Shown here: piece by piece, positions 54,961-64,000 of the stretch
Numbering within the stretch: position 1 is the stretch's first letter
How the letters are laid out: every line of letters begins with the position of its first letter
Assembly (NCBI RefSeq): GCF_002933315.1
Contig: NZ_PDKT01000004.1
Location: forward strand, 1 to 64,000
Length of the DNA stretch: 64,000 nucleotides
Origin: Candidatus Pantoea edessiphila
GTDB taxonomy: Bacteria; Pseudomonadota; Gammaproteobacteria; Enterobacterales; Enterobacteriaceae
Direction: 5' to 3'
Position numbers and translations under genes: made by a program
Notes under the pieces: generated by a model
What the model was told of the DNA's origin: nothing
The model's input: only the letters and a program-made list of their open reading frames with translations
Database searches by the model: none

Positions 54961-56059
54961 CTATAAACCTAATTTTAAACTTTCTTTTATAAATGGATCT
55001 AAATTACCATTTAATACTTCTTGTATATTACGCATTTCTATACCAGTTCTTAAATCTTTAATACGAGAATCATCAAGTATATAAGAACGAATTTGGCTAC
55101 CCCAACTTATGCAAGATTTATTATCTTCCAAAGATTTTTTTTCATCGTTTTTCTTTTTTATTTCAATTTCATATAATTTTGCTTTCATTTGTTTAATTGC
55201 TTGTTCTTTATTTTTATGCTGAGAACGATTATTTTGACATTGAGTTACAATACCAGTAGGAATGTGAGTAATACGCACAGCTGATTCCGTACGATTAACA
55301 TGTTGACCACCAGCACCTGATGCTCTATATACATCAATACGCAAATCTGATATATTAATGTCAATATTGATATAATTATTTATTTCAGGATAAACAAAAA
55401 CTGAACTAAAAGAAGTATGTCGACGATGACCTGAATCGAAAGGACTTTTGCGTACTAATCTATGAATTCCCGTTTCTGTACGTAACCATCCGAAAGCATA
55501 ATTTCCAGATACATGAATTGTAGCAGATTTTATTCCAGTTATTTCCCCTGGGGATTCTTCAATTATTTGAGTTTTTAATCCCTTATATTCTAACCAACGC
55601 AAATACATACGCATTAACATAGTTGTCCAATCTTGGGATTCTATTCCTCCAGAACCAGATTGAAGATCAATATAACAATCACATTGATCATTTTCACCGG
55701 AAAACATACTATTAAACTCTAATTTTTTTAAATCGTTTTCAATAATTTTTAATTCTATTATGATTTCTTTAATTTCTTTATAATCATTAATATTGATAAT
55801 TAATTCAAATAAATCTTGAATATCATTTAATTTCACTGAAATTTGATCTAAATCTCTAATAATCATTGTTAGAAAAGATCTTTCTTTACTTAATTTTTGT
55901 GCACGTTTATGATCATTCCAAACATTTGATTTTTCTAATTCAATATTGATTTCGTTAATTCTATCTTTCTTATTATTATAATCAAACATACCTCCTAACT
56001 TGATTATTTCGTTCATTAAGATCACTAATGATATTACTTACTAATTGTATTTCAGTCAT
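54961..56059 (-). CDS. prfB: Peptide chain release factor 2, programmed +1 frameshift
   Basis: Recognises UGA and UAA stop codons. Translation from ATG at 56057-56059 ([20 protein letters not shown]) meets TGA at codon 26 (55982-55984), exactly as in E. coli. A +1 shift continues with [20 protein letters not shown] and gives 365 residues, the E. coli length. SPF (in [12 protein letters not shown]) and GGQ ([13 protein letters not shown]) motifs are conserved. AGAGG precedes the ATG. The internal Shine-Dalgarno is a perfect AGGAGG. The slip codon is GTT instead of the usual CTT, and the base after TGA is T instead of C. A GTG or ATG in the +1 frame (56025, 56016) could bypass the shift but has no ribosome binding site. 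Confidence 0.95.
55982..55996 (-). promoter_or_regulatory. prfB +1 frameshift site (AGGAGG TAT GTT TGA)
   Basis: The minus strand reads AGG AGG TAT GTT TGA T. The spacing between the internal Shine-Dalgarno and the stop is the same as in E. coli (AGG GGG TAT CTT TGA C). This is the autoregulatory site that senses RF2 level. The slip codon and the base after the stop both differ from the usual form. Confidence 0.9.
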
Positions 56060-56226
56060 AAATCAATACCTCTTAATATTTAAAATTAAAAATTTAGAAT
56101 TTTAACATACTTATGTAAGACTTATAATTATATTTAGGTCATAATTAATTTTTTATGAAAAAAAACAATTAAAATTATTTATTATGTAAACAATATAACA
56201 ATTTTACAATAAAATTTAGTATTGCA

Positions 56227-57972
56227 TCAATTTATAGGCCATAAACATTCAATTAATAATTGAACAAAATGTTTATTACTATATTTATTGATATCTAATC
56301 TGTATACTAATTCAACTTTATTGATATTTTTGTTTGGCCAACTTTTTGTATCTACATTAAATAATATCCCATTAATTAATGGACCGTTATTAACAATCCT
56401 TAATAAAACATGTAGATGTTTTTTATTTATTAAACGTTGTTGAATTAATTCAAATTTACCATCAAAAGTAGGTTCAGGAAAAGATGACCCCCATGGTCCT
56501 GCTTCACGTAATAAATTTACTGTTTTAACAGAAAAATCAGAAGGTTCCAGAGATCCATCTGACCAGACAATATCTGAAATTATATTATCTTTAAATGATT
56601 TTTGTACTATATTTGAAAAATGCTGACTAAATTCTTCATAATGTGATTCTTTAATAGATAAACCAGCAGCCATAGCGTGACCACCGAATTTTATAATTAA
56701 CTGTGGTTGCAGCAAGTTTAGATGTGCAAGTATATTTCTTAAATGAAAATTTTCAATAGAGCGACCAGAACCTTTTAAAATACCATCTCCTATACCAGTA
56801 GGTGCAAATGCAATTACTGGACGATGAAAACGTTCTTTTAAACGTGATGCTACAATACCAACTATTCCTTGATGCCATTTGGGATGATATACAGTAAGAC
56901 CTAAAGGTAAGTTATTATCTTTTTGTTGTAGTGTATTACATAATTTTAATGCATCATTTTGCATAACTTTTTCAATTTTTTTACGATTTTGATTTAATTT
57001 GTCTAATTCATTAGCTAAAATACGTGCTTGCATTAAATTATCAGTTAATAATAATGCAACTCCAATTGACATGTCATTTAATCTTCCTGCTGCATTAAGA
57101 CGAGGTCCTAATACATAACTAATATCATCTGTAGAAAGATCTTTTCTATTACATTTAGATTTTTCTAAAAGAGCTGTAATACCTGGACGACACATCCCAG
57201 AACGAATACGTTTTAATCCTTGCCATACTAAAATTCTATTATTTATATCAAGAGGAACTACATCAACAATAGTGCCAATAGCAACTAGATCTAATAAAAT
57301 AGCTAAATTTGGTTCAACAATGTTTTGTTGCTTAAACCATTTTTTATCCCGCAAATAAGTTCTTAAAGCGATCATTAAATAAAAAGCAACACCTACCCCT
57401 GCTAATGAACATAATTGAGAAGAACAATTTGAAATATTAGGGTTAATAATCACTGAAGCATCAGGAAGGTTTTCAGGAGGCAGGTGATGATCAGTAATTA
57501 TTACAGGTATACCATAGTTTCTTGCACATTTTATCCCTTCATGAGATGAAATACCATTATCTACAGTAAGTATCATTTCAGCACCTATCATATATAAATG
57601 TTTTACCATTTTTTCACTTAAACCATATCCATCTTCAAACCGATTTGGTATTAGATATTGTATATTTTTACTACCCATACTTTTTAGAGCTAATACTGTT
57701 AATGCAGTACTGGTTGCACCATCGGCATCAAAATCTCCTACTACTATGATTTTGCGATCTTTTGTTAACATGTTATATAATATCAAAACTGCTTTATCAA
57801 TTCCAGATAATGATCTAAATGAAGATAAATATTTTGTACTACGTTCCAAGTGTTCTGGATAACATAATCCACGATTTAAATAAAGACGTTTTATTAATGG
57901 TGCTAAATCTGTTGGTAAACTATCTTTAACGGTGATTTTACGCCTACGTAATTCAATTTTATAATTTAACAC
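56227..57972 (-). CDS. recJ: Single-strand DNA 5'-3' exonuclease RecJ
   Basis: DHH-family exonuclease used in mismatch repair and RecFOR recombination. It has 581 residues (E. coli 577). Metal motifs are VVGDFDADGATSTAL (near 78), TVDNGISSHEG, ITDHHLPPENLP and GPRLNAAGRL, with KFGGHAMAAGLS in the DHHA1 domain. dsbC and xerD, next to it in E. coli, are missing. If RecB cannot cut DNA, RecJ may provide 5' resection (inference). Confidence 0.97.
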   Translation of the reverse strand: MLNYKIELRRRKITVKDSLPTDLAPLIKRLYLNRGLCYPEHLERSTKYLSSFRSLSGIDKAVLILYNMLTKDRKIIVVGDFDADGATSTALTVLALKSMGSKNIQYLIPNRFEDGYGLSEKMVKHLYMIGAEMILTVDNGISSHEGIKCARNYGIPVIITDHHLPPENLPDASVIINPNISNCSSQLCSLAGVGVAFYLMIALRTYLRDKKWFKQQNIVEPNLAILLDLVAIGTIVDVVPLDINNRILVWQGLKRIRSGMCRPGITALLEKSKCNRKDLSTDDISYVLGPRLNAAGRLNDMSIGVALLLTDNLMQARILANELDKLNQNRKKIEKVMQNDALKLCNTLQQKDNNLPLGLTVYHPKWHQGIVGIVASRLKERFHRPVIAFAPTGIGDGILKGSGRSIENFHLRNILAHLNLLQPQLIIKFGGHAMAAGLSIKESHYEEFSQHFSNIVQKSFKDNIISDIVWSDGSLEPSDFSVKTVNLLREAGPWGSSFPEPTFDGKFELIQQRLINKKHLHVLLRIVNNGPLINGILFNVDTKSWPNKNINKVELVYRLDINKYSNKHFVQLLIECLWPIN

Positions 57973-58407
57973 TTTTTATTCACTATATTTAAAAAATTTT
58001 TATTAAATAAAATATCCATAATGTTTTTATAAAAAACTATTATTTAAATATTGTTTATATAATTATTTATATTCATAATGCTATTTTTAATAACATTAAT
58101 AAATTATTAAAAATAGAATGTTAAGATATTTACTTTGATGATTATTAACTTATTTTATTAATATCTCTTAATCATACCATATCATTATTAAATTTTAGTA
58201 AAAATATCTAATTTATATTGATATTTCAAGAAAGTACTTGTATTAGTTTTAATGTCTTATTTAATAAATAATATTATTACAGAAATAATATAAATAAAAT
58301 ATTAAATTTTTTAAATTAACAGTATAAATATTTTTGATTGAATAATATAATTGATAAATTATTACAATCAAGGAATATATTAAAAAATATTAAGGTTAAC
58401 TACTAAG
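57973..58407. other. Intergenic, eroded (dsbC-xerD-fldB position)
   Basis: An AT-rich spacer of 435 bases between the divergent recJ and ygfZ. No remnant of dsbC, xerD, fldB, cptA or sdhE is readable. XerD, if truly absent from the genome, would affect chromosome dimer resolution. Confidence 0.55.
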
Positions 58408-59382
58408 ATGTTTATAAAAAAACCTGTAGAATCTAAATATCTAACATCAACTTTAATGTATCTTGATGATTGGATATCTGTTTCAATATCTGGTCGTGAT
58501 ACAATTAAATATTTACAAAGTCAGTTAACGTTAGATTTAACAAGTATCAATGAAAATCAGCATTATATGGCAGCACATTGTAATTCTTTTGGAAAAATGT
58601 TAAGTAATTTACGTCTTTTTTATTTTGGTAAAACACTCACATATATCATACGTAAAGAATTACTTAAATTTCAATTAACAGAACTTAAAAAATATGCAAT
58701 ATTTTCAGAAATAAAATTTTCATACGGTGATAAATTATTGTTAGGTTTTGCCGGATATAAATCAGAAAAAATATTAAAACATGTATTTGAAAAAGTTCCT
58801 AATCATAAGATACCCGTAGTACAAAATAATGATACTGCTATTTTATGGTTTAAAAATCCGATTGAACGTTTCTTGATAGTTACTAATTCTAATAAAATTA
58901 ACGTTCTGAAAAAACATTTAATGTGTTATCAAACGCAATTTAGTGATAATCAACAATGGTTAGCATTAGATATTGAATCTGGTATTCCTATAATAGATAT
59001 AAAAAATAGTGGTAAATTTATACCACAAGCAACCAATTTACATATGTTAAATGCTATTAGTTTCAATAAAGGTTGTTATATAGGACAGGAAACAATAGCT
59101 CGTGCTAAATATCTTGGAATTAATAAATATAGGTTGTGTTGGTTAACAGGACAATGTAAAAATTTACCTTCAGCAAATGATCAATTGGAAATTAAAGCTA
59201 ATAATATCTGGCGATGTACTGGTAAAGTTTTAGCTTCAGTAAAACTAGATAATAACTTAAGTTGGATACAAGCAGTATTAGATAAAAATGTTCATGTTGG
59301 TAATGTTTTGCGAGCTCAACAAGATAATACTGGATATTTAAAGATTAAATCTTTACCTTATTTATTAGAATATACTAAATAG
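58408..59382 (+). CDS. ygfZ: Folate-dependent Fe-S protein YgfZ
   Basis: Tetrahydrofolate-binding protein related to GcvT, needed for the activity of certain iron-sulfur enzymes such as MiaB. It has 324 residues (E. coli 326). The signature FNKGCYIGQETIARAKYLG (about 218-237) contains the conserved Cys. It has no close operon partner. CysI, QueE and other Fe-S enzymes in the window may explain the retention (inference). Confidence 0.94.
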   Translation: MFIKKPVESKYLTSTLMYLDDWISVSISGRDTIKYLQSQLTLDLTSINENQHYMAAHCNSFGKMLSNLRLFYFGKTLTYIIRKELLKFQLTELKKYAIFSEIKFSYGDKLLLGFAGYKSEKILKHVFEKVPNHKIPVVQNNDTAILWFKNPIERFLIVTNSNKINVLKKHLMCYQTQFSDNQQWLALDIESGIPIIDIKNSGKFIPQATNLHMLNAISFNKGCYIGQETIARAKYLGINKYRLCWLTGQCKNLPSANDQLEIKANNIWRCTGKVLASVKLDNNLSWIQAVLDKNVHVGNVLRAQQDNTGYLKIKSLPYLLEYTK

Positions 59383-59433
59383 TATTTTTAAATATTAATT
59401 TTCCTTAAAATAAAATTTACTTTATCAAATATA

Positions 59434-60753
59434 TTAATTTATTTTTTTTAGTTTCATTATATCTTCAATTAATTCAATTTCTTTCACTGCACCATTAGTA
59501 AAACATTCATTACCCGTCTCAGTAATAAGAATATTATCTTCTATGCGAATACCAATACCACGATATTCAATAGGTACATTTGCATATGGTGAGATATATA
59601 ATCCTGGTTCTACTGTTAGCACCATATTTGGTTGTAATATTTGATTTTTCATTGATTTACCGTATCTACTAACATCGTGAACATCAAGACCTAACCAATG
59701 ACTTAAATTATGCATAAAAAATTGTTGATATGTACCTTCACTAATTAATTCATCTACTTTTCCTTTTAATATTCCTATTTTAACCAAATTATTTACAATA
59801 ATATTTATTACAACATTATTCACTTCATCAATAATAATACCAGGTTTTAGCATTAATAATGCAGATTTTAATGCAGTTAATACAATATTATATAACTCTC
59901 GTTGTTGTTTATTAAATTTTCCATTTACTGGAAAAGTACGAGTAATATCACTAGCATATTCTTTAAAACTGCATCCAGCATCAACTAATACTAAGTCTCC
60001 ATCACACATTTTATTTTTATTTTTTGTATAATGTAAAATACAAGCATTATTTCCGGAACCAACAATAGTATTGTAAGATGGAAATTTGACTCCATGATAA
60101 CTAAATTCATGGTGAATCTCTCCTTCTAATTGATATTCAAACATATTAGCATGACATGCTTTCATTGCTCTAGTATGTGCTAATGCACTTATTTTACCAG
60201 CAATACGCAATAATTCAATTTCTTCTGGTCCTTTAAATAAACGCATCTCGTGCACTAATGGACGCCAATCAATAATAGTACTAGGAATAATTGAACTATG
60301 CGATTTATCATTGCGAATATTATTAAGTGCATCAAAAACTAATGTATCAGCTTCAACATATTCTCCCCATGCATAATATATTGTATTTAAACCAATTAAA
60401 AACCTATAAATATTTTCATTTATAACATTCCATGGCAAAGCATAATCAACATCTATTTTAGTTAAAGCAGAATCTTGACCTAAATTACTGCCAAACCAAA
60501 TTTCATTATCAGGATCTTTTGGTTTATTAAATAATATTTTCTGAGTAAATTTGTCATCTTTTTTTACTATAATAAATAATGCATTTGGTTCATTAAAACC
60601 AGTAAAATACCAAAAATCTTTATTTTGACGAAATTGGTATTCATTTTGCCTTTTAATATTTTCCGGTGTTGCAAATATTAATATGGCACTTTTAGCAACC
60701 ATTTTTGATATAAGTATATCACGACGTTTCTTTAGTATGTTTACTGAAATCAT
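59434..60753 (-). CDS. pepP: Xaa-Pro aminopeptidase P
   Basis: Dinuclear manganese enzyme releasing the first residue before proline. It has 439 residues (E. coli 441). Metal ligands are visible in LVDAGCSFKEYASDITRTFP (two Asp), HNLSHWLGLDVHDV (His), TVEPGLYI (Glu) and RIEDNILI (Glu). ubiH, visC and the ygfB-zapA-ssrS region next to it in E. coli are missing; I saw no 6S RNA in the 243 bases upstream. Confidence 0.95.
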   Translation of the reverse strand: MISVNILKKRRDILISKMVAKSAILIFATPENIKRQNEYQFRQNKDFWYFTGFNEPNALFIIVKKDDKFTQKILFNKPKDPDNEIWFGSNLGQDSALTKIDVDYALPWNVINENIYRFLIGLNTIYYAWGEYVEADTLVFDALNNIRNDKSHSSIIPSTIIDWRPLVHEMRLFKGPEEIELLRIAGKISALAHTRAMKACHANMFEYQLEGEIHHEFSYHGVKFPSYNTIVGSGNNACILHYTKNKNKMCDGDLVLVDAGCSFKEYASDITRTFPVNGKFNKQQRELYNIVLTALKSALLMLKPGIIIDEVNNVVINIIVNNLVKIGILKGKVDELISEGTYQQFFMHNLSHWLGLDVHDVSRYGKSMKNQILQPNMVLTVEPGLYISPYANVPIEYRGIGIRIEDNILITETGNECFTNGAVKEIELIEDIMKLKKIN

Positions 60754-60996
60754 AATATATAAGTCTCTAAGCGATACGTATTTCAGTTATATTTATAATT
60801 AAAATAATATTTTTATAAAAATTTAATATTTAATAAATAATAATATATTATTATAACTTTCATTAAAAAAATATAAGAAATTATTTAATCAAAAATATAT
60901 TATTTTGCAAATAAATTTTACAATTAAATAACTTTATTGATAATGTGAAGTTTTTAAAAGATATCTTTAATATTTTTTATAGAAATGGAAATTAAT

Positions 60997-61586
60997 ATGT
61001 TCGAAGATAAATTGTTAAAGCGTAAGTATATTAGAAAACAAATGCGTTATTTAAGACGTTCAATTACAGAACAACAAAAAAAAAATCAGCCAATCAAATA
61101 ACGGAACATTTAATGAATTATCATCCAGTGATAAAAGCTAAAAACATATCTTTTTTTTTATCAGTAGATGGTGAAATAGATAGTAGCCTCGCAATTAATA
61201 ATTTCTGGAAACAAAAAAAAATGGTTTTTCTTCCAGTATTAGATCCTAATATTTCTGGCCATCTATTATTTATAGAATATAAATCACAAACTAATTTAGT
61301 CTTAAATAAATTTAAAATTTTAGAACCTGAGATAAATATATATAAATCAATATCACTTAATAAAATTGATATTATGTTAGTCCCACTAGTAGCTTTTGAT
61401 ATTAAAGGTAATCGTTTAGGTCTAGGAGGTGGTTTTTATGATCGCACCTTGAACAACTGGAAAAGGAATAATTTTTTACCTATTGGAATAGCATATGATT
61501 TTCAATTAGTAAATAATTTGCCAAATGAAAAATGGGATATACCATTACCTGTTATAATAACACCCTCAAAAATATGGCAGTGGTAA
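60997..61586 (+). CDS. fau: 5-formyltetrahydrofolate cyclo-ligase, split at an A10 run
   Basis: Converts 5-formyl-THF to methenyl-THF. Translation from ATG 60997 (MFEDKLLKRKYIRKQMRYLR) stops at TAA 61099-61101, shortly after a run of ten A (61076-61085). The rest (SANQITEHLMNYHPVIKAKN onwards) is in the -1 frame and would be restored by one extra A. The joined protein has 196 residues and aligns with E. coli YgfA throughout, including RLGLGGGFYDRTL and WDIPLP near the C-terminus. The reading from ATG 61113 alone lacks the ATP-binding N-terminus and is unlikely to work. Possible rescue by polymerase slippage, an early pseudogene, or a sequencing error. Confidence 0.8.
61076..61085 (+). other. 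A10 slippage tract in fau
   Basis: Ten consecutive A within the coding sequence, exactly where the reading frame breaks. One additional A in the transcript, or a -1 ribosomal slip on A AAA AAA, restores the frame. Confidence 0.7.
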
Positions 61587-61605
61587 TATAATAATATTTT
61601 ATTGT

Positions 61606-62826
61606 TTAAGATAACAAACGAGTTCTAATAGTTCCTTGAATAGAGCAAATTAATTCTAAAGTTTTTTTCAATACCTTTTTATTAGCATTAACATCTATTA
61701 CTACATATCCTATAGATGGAGAAGTTTGAAGATATTGCGACGAAATGTTAATATTTTCGTTTGCAAAAATTTGATTTATATCTTTCATTATTCCTGGACG
61801 GTTTTCATGTATATGAATAAAGCGACTATCATTGTTTTTATGTACTGGAAGCGTTACTTCTGGAAAATTTACTACTGATAATGTAGAACCATTATCAAAA
61901 TATTTTATTAATTTACTGCTAACTTCTATTCCAATATTTTCCTGTGCTTCTTCTGTAGAACCACCAATATAAAGAGTAAGAATAACATTATTAAATTTAC
62001 TAAAAGAAGAAACAAAAGAAATATTATTTTTTTGGTTCATAAGGAAATACATCAAGAGCTGCACGAGATATCTTTTTATTTAGTATAGCATCATATAGTG
62101 CAGTAAGATCGACTACACTGCCACGGGAAGTATTAATTAATAATGCTGTTGGTTTCATATAAGAAATTTCTTTTAGGCTAATCATATTATAAGTAGATGT
62201 TGTTTCTGGTACATGTAGACTTAATATGTCACTTATTTTAATTAATTCATATATATTACTAACTTGAATGGCATTACCTACAGGAAGTTTATTCTGAATA
62301 TCATAAAAAAAACATGCATACCTAAAGATTCAGCTAATATAACTAATTGCATTCCAATATGACCATAACCAATAATTCCAATGTTTTTACCACGCGCCTC
62401 AAAAGAATTTTTTGTAATTTTGTTCCAAATATTACAATGCATTTTTGCATTTGCTTTAGGAACTCCACGCAACATTATCAACATTTCACCGATTACCAAT
62501 TCTGCAACAGAGCTGGTATTAGAAAATGGTGCATTAAAAATAGGAATACCTCTTATAGTCGCATGATGTAAGTGCACTTGGTTAGTACCTATACAAAAAC
62601 AACCAATAGCTAATAATTTTTTTGATATTTAAAAAATATCTTCATTAACTTGAGATCTAGATCTAATTCCAATAAAATGAGTATTACTCAAAGAAGTTTT
62701 TAACTTTTTAACATTAAGTGCAGTATCATAAAATTCAATATTAGAATATCCAGCAGAATGTAAATTATTTACTGTATTTTGATATATATTTTCTAATAAT
62801 AAAAATTTAATGTGATCTTTTTTCAT
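61606..62826 (-). pseudogene. serA: Phosphoglycerate dehydrogenase pseudogene
   Basis: SerA oxidises 3-phosphoglycerate, the first step of serine synthesis. Homology covers nearly the whole E. coli protein, from DHIKFLLLENIYQNT to GTIRTRLLS, but in pieces. Defects on the minus strand: an in-frame TAA at 62629-62631, a frameshift at a T8 run (62305-62312, where nine T would keep the frame), and a second frameshift at an A7 run (62027-62033). The catalytic His292 equivalent is Tyr (codon 61969-61971: LTLYIGGST for LTPHIGGST). The NAD-binding motif GYGHIG and the ACT domain are still readable, so the loss is recent. Confidence 0.95.
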
Positions 62827-62948
62827 AGTACATATTATTTAAAATTTTTATAAAAAATAAAACTAATATTAATTTTATGTTAAAAATGGTAAGTATTGCA
62901 GTAAATAAATTATCTTTCTGATAAAATAATTTCGCATATTTTAAACGA

Positions 62949-63608
62949 TTATTTTACAATAATGTCAATGCCATTGTAATTACCAACCAATAAAATATCT
63001 GCCCTACGAGATGCAAAAATTCCAACAGTGACAACCCCAGGTATAGAATTAATATATTGTTCCAATAAAATAGGATTTGAAATAAGTAGATTATGTATAT
63101 CTAAAATAATATTTCCGTTTTCAGTTATAACATTTTGACGATATTTTGCAATACCACCTATTTTCTCTAACTCATAAGTCACAAAATTACGAGCTATAGG
63201 AATAACTTCAATAGGTAATGGAAACGTTCCAAGTGTTTTTACTTTTTTAGAAATATCTATAATACATATAAATTTATCTGCCACTGATGCTATAATTTTT
63301 TCATGTGTCAAGGCTGCACCGCCACCTTTAATCATACACATTTGACTGTCAATTTCATCTGCGCTGTCAATATAAATTGGTAAGTAATCAATTTCATTTA
63401 AATCTAAGATATTTATTCCAATTTTTCTTAATTTTTTTGTTGATTGTTTTGAGCTAGAAACAACACCTTTAATTTGATGTTTGATAGAACCCAATGCATT
63501 TATCAAATACCCAATGGTTGATCCAGTACCGATTCCAATAACACTATTAGTTTTTATAAAATCAATAGCAGCCTGACTAACAGCTTTCTTTAAGCTATTC
63601 TGATTCAT
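62949..63608 (-). CDS. rpiA: Ribose-5-phosphate isomerase A
   Basis: Interconverts ribose-5-phosphate and ribulose-5-phosphate in the non-oxidative pentose phosphate pathway. It has 219 residues, equal to E. coli. GIGTGSTIGYLI (about 26-37), DSADEID, KGGGAALTHEKI and the C-terminal DILLVGNYNGIDIIVK are conserved. It lies beside serA, as in E. coli. argP, which follows in E. coli, is missing. Confidence 0.97.
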   Translation of the reverse strand: MNQNSLKKAVSQAAIDFIKTNSVIGIGTGSTIGYLINALGSIKHQIKGVVSSSKQSTKKLRKIGINILDLNEIDYLPIYIDSADEIDSQMCMIKGGGAALTHEKIIASVADKFICIIDISKKVKTLGTFPLPIEVIPIARNFVTYELEKIGGIAKYRQNVITENGNIILDIHNLLISNPILLEQYINSIPGVVTVGIFASRRADILLVGNYNGIDIIVK

Positions 63609-63848
63609 GATGTATTTAAAAATCCAATAAATGATAAAATTTAATACTTACCTAAAGTAAATCGAATGTATTACTATTTAATATATTTAACAATCATTAT
63701 AAAACTTTAATTTATGTACCGAATGAATTTAAAAATAATAATTATTAAAATATATTCAAGATATCAATATAAAATATTTGTATATTTTATAAAAATTACA
63801 CATCAATTAATTTTAACATGAAATTATTAATAATATTAAGACTCGATA

Positions 63849-64000
63849 TTAATTTTTAGTGTTTTTTAAAAAAAGAACACTAATTTTTTTAGAATCTAAT
63901 ACTGATTTAAAATTTTTTAATAAATCCCAATAAACATTTTGTAAATCACTAGTTTTACACCAACATCTAACGATGAAATTAATAGATGATGTATTAATTT
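63849..64000 (-). CDS. mscS: Mechanosensitive channel MscS, 3' end only
   Basis: The minus-strand frame ending at TAA 63849-63851 reads SSINFIVRCWCKTSDLQNVY then WDLLKNFKSVLDSKKI, matching the E. coli MscS C-terminal domain ([20 protein letters not shown]). The last residues VLFLKNTKN replace the expected FPYPQMDVNF segment, so the final beta-barrel is altered. The N-terminal part with the membrane helices lies beyond the window. The gene protects against hypo-osmotic shock. Whether it is intact cannot be judged from here. Confidence 0.8.
   Translation of the reverse strand, partial: INTSSINFIVRCWCKTSDLQNVYWDLLKNFKSVLDSKKISVLFLKNTKN

Noticed and set aside
56014-56025. RF2 starting directly in the +1 frame at GTG or ATG
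   Set aside because: No ribosome binding site precedes either codon, while the upstream ATG at 56059 with its ribosome binding site and the codon-26 TGA match E. coli exactly.
60754-60996. 6S RNA gene (ssrS) before fau
   Set aside because: No long imperfect hairpin with the conserved central bubble is visible; the stretch is nearly pure A and T.
61113-61586. A shorter fau start at ATG 61113
   Set aside because: It would lack the conserved N-terminal region (RKQMRYLRRSITEQQ), which is present just upstream in another frame.
62347-62571. Plus-strand open frames within serA
   Set aside because: They are antisense to the degraded serA sequence and show no family resemblance.
62278-62577. A small free-standing dehydrogenase gene
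   Set aside because: It is the middle piece of the serA pseudogene, bounded by a nonsense codon and a T8 frameshift.

Overview
The window is a continuous stretch of an AT-rich, reduced genome from a host-restricted gammaproteobacterium of the Enterobacterales. Nearly every gene has its closest recognisable counterpart in Escherichia coli. Gene order and strand follow the E. coli clpB-to-mscS segment, with gaps where genes have been deleted. I see no insertion sequence, prophage, CRISPR array or clearly foreign gene. The content (low GC, AT-only spacers, frameshifted and dying genes, intact essential amino acid pathways) fits a nutritional symbiont of a plant-feeding insect. The retention of rpoS, csrA, recA, mutS and mutH argues for a less extreme stage than Buchnera. 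A gut symbiont of stinkbugs would fit, but this is inference; 16S sequence is not in the window.

Layout. 1-86: promoter and boxA leader of an rRNA operon on the minus strand. 204-4471: clpB (only the short form), rluD, bamD. 4984-8354: pheA, tyrA, aroF (Phe/Tyr synthesis). 8705-12207: rplS, trmD, rimM (frameshifted), rpsP, ffh. 12671-14975: gshA, tRNA-Arg, tRNA-Ser, csrA. 15220-22427: alaS, recA, pncC, mutS. 22501-25623: rpoS, ispF, ispD. 25737-34609: a complete sulfate assimilation cluster cysC-N-D-G-H-I-J. 34796-40262: queD, queE, eno, pyrG, queF. 40531-42155: initiator tRNA and argA. 42186-49054: recB and recC, without recD. 49254-53305: thyA, lgt, mutH, lysA. 53422-57972: lysS, prfB, recJ. 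58408-63608: ygfZ, pepP, fau (frameshifted), serA (pseudogene), rpiA. 63849-64000: 3' end of mscS.

How it works together. The window supports phenylalanine, tyrosine, lysine, arginine (first step) and cysteine production. The serA pseudogene removes the normal serine source, so cysteine production would depend on serine from the host or from glycine. Translation genes, mismatch repair and RecA are kept.

Most interesting points. (1) RecB keeps its helicase motifs but has lost most nuclease catalytic residues, recD is gone from its usual place, and several RecC Chi-pocket residues have changed: this looks like a helicase-only, Chi-independent RecBC. (2) rimM is split at a zero-frame A AAA AAG heptamer whose -1 shift would give a protein of exactly E. 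coli length; fau is split at an A10 run in the same direction. (3) prfB keeps its programmed +1 frameshift, but with GTT TGA T in place of CTT TGA C. (4) clpB starts at the equivalent of the E. coli internal GTG, so only the form without the N-domain exists. (5) A 31-bp perfect inverted repeat sits at the predicted 5' end of the rpsP operon mRNA.
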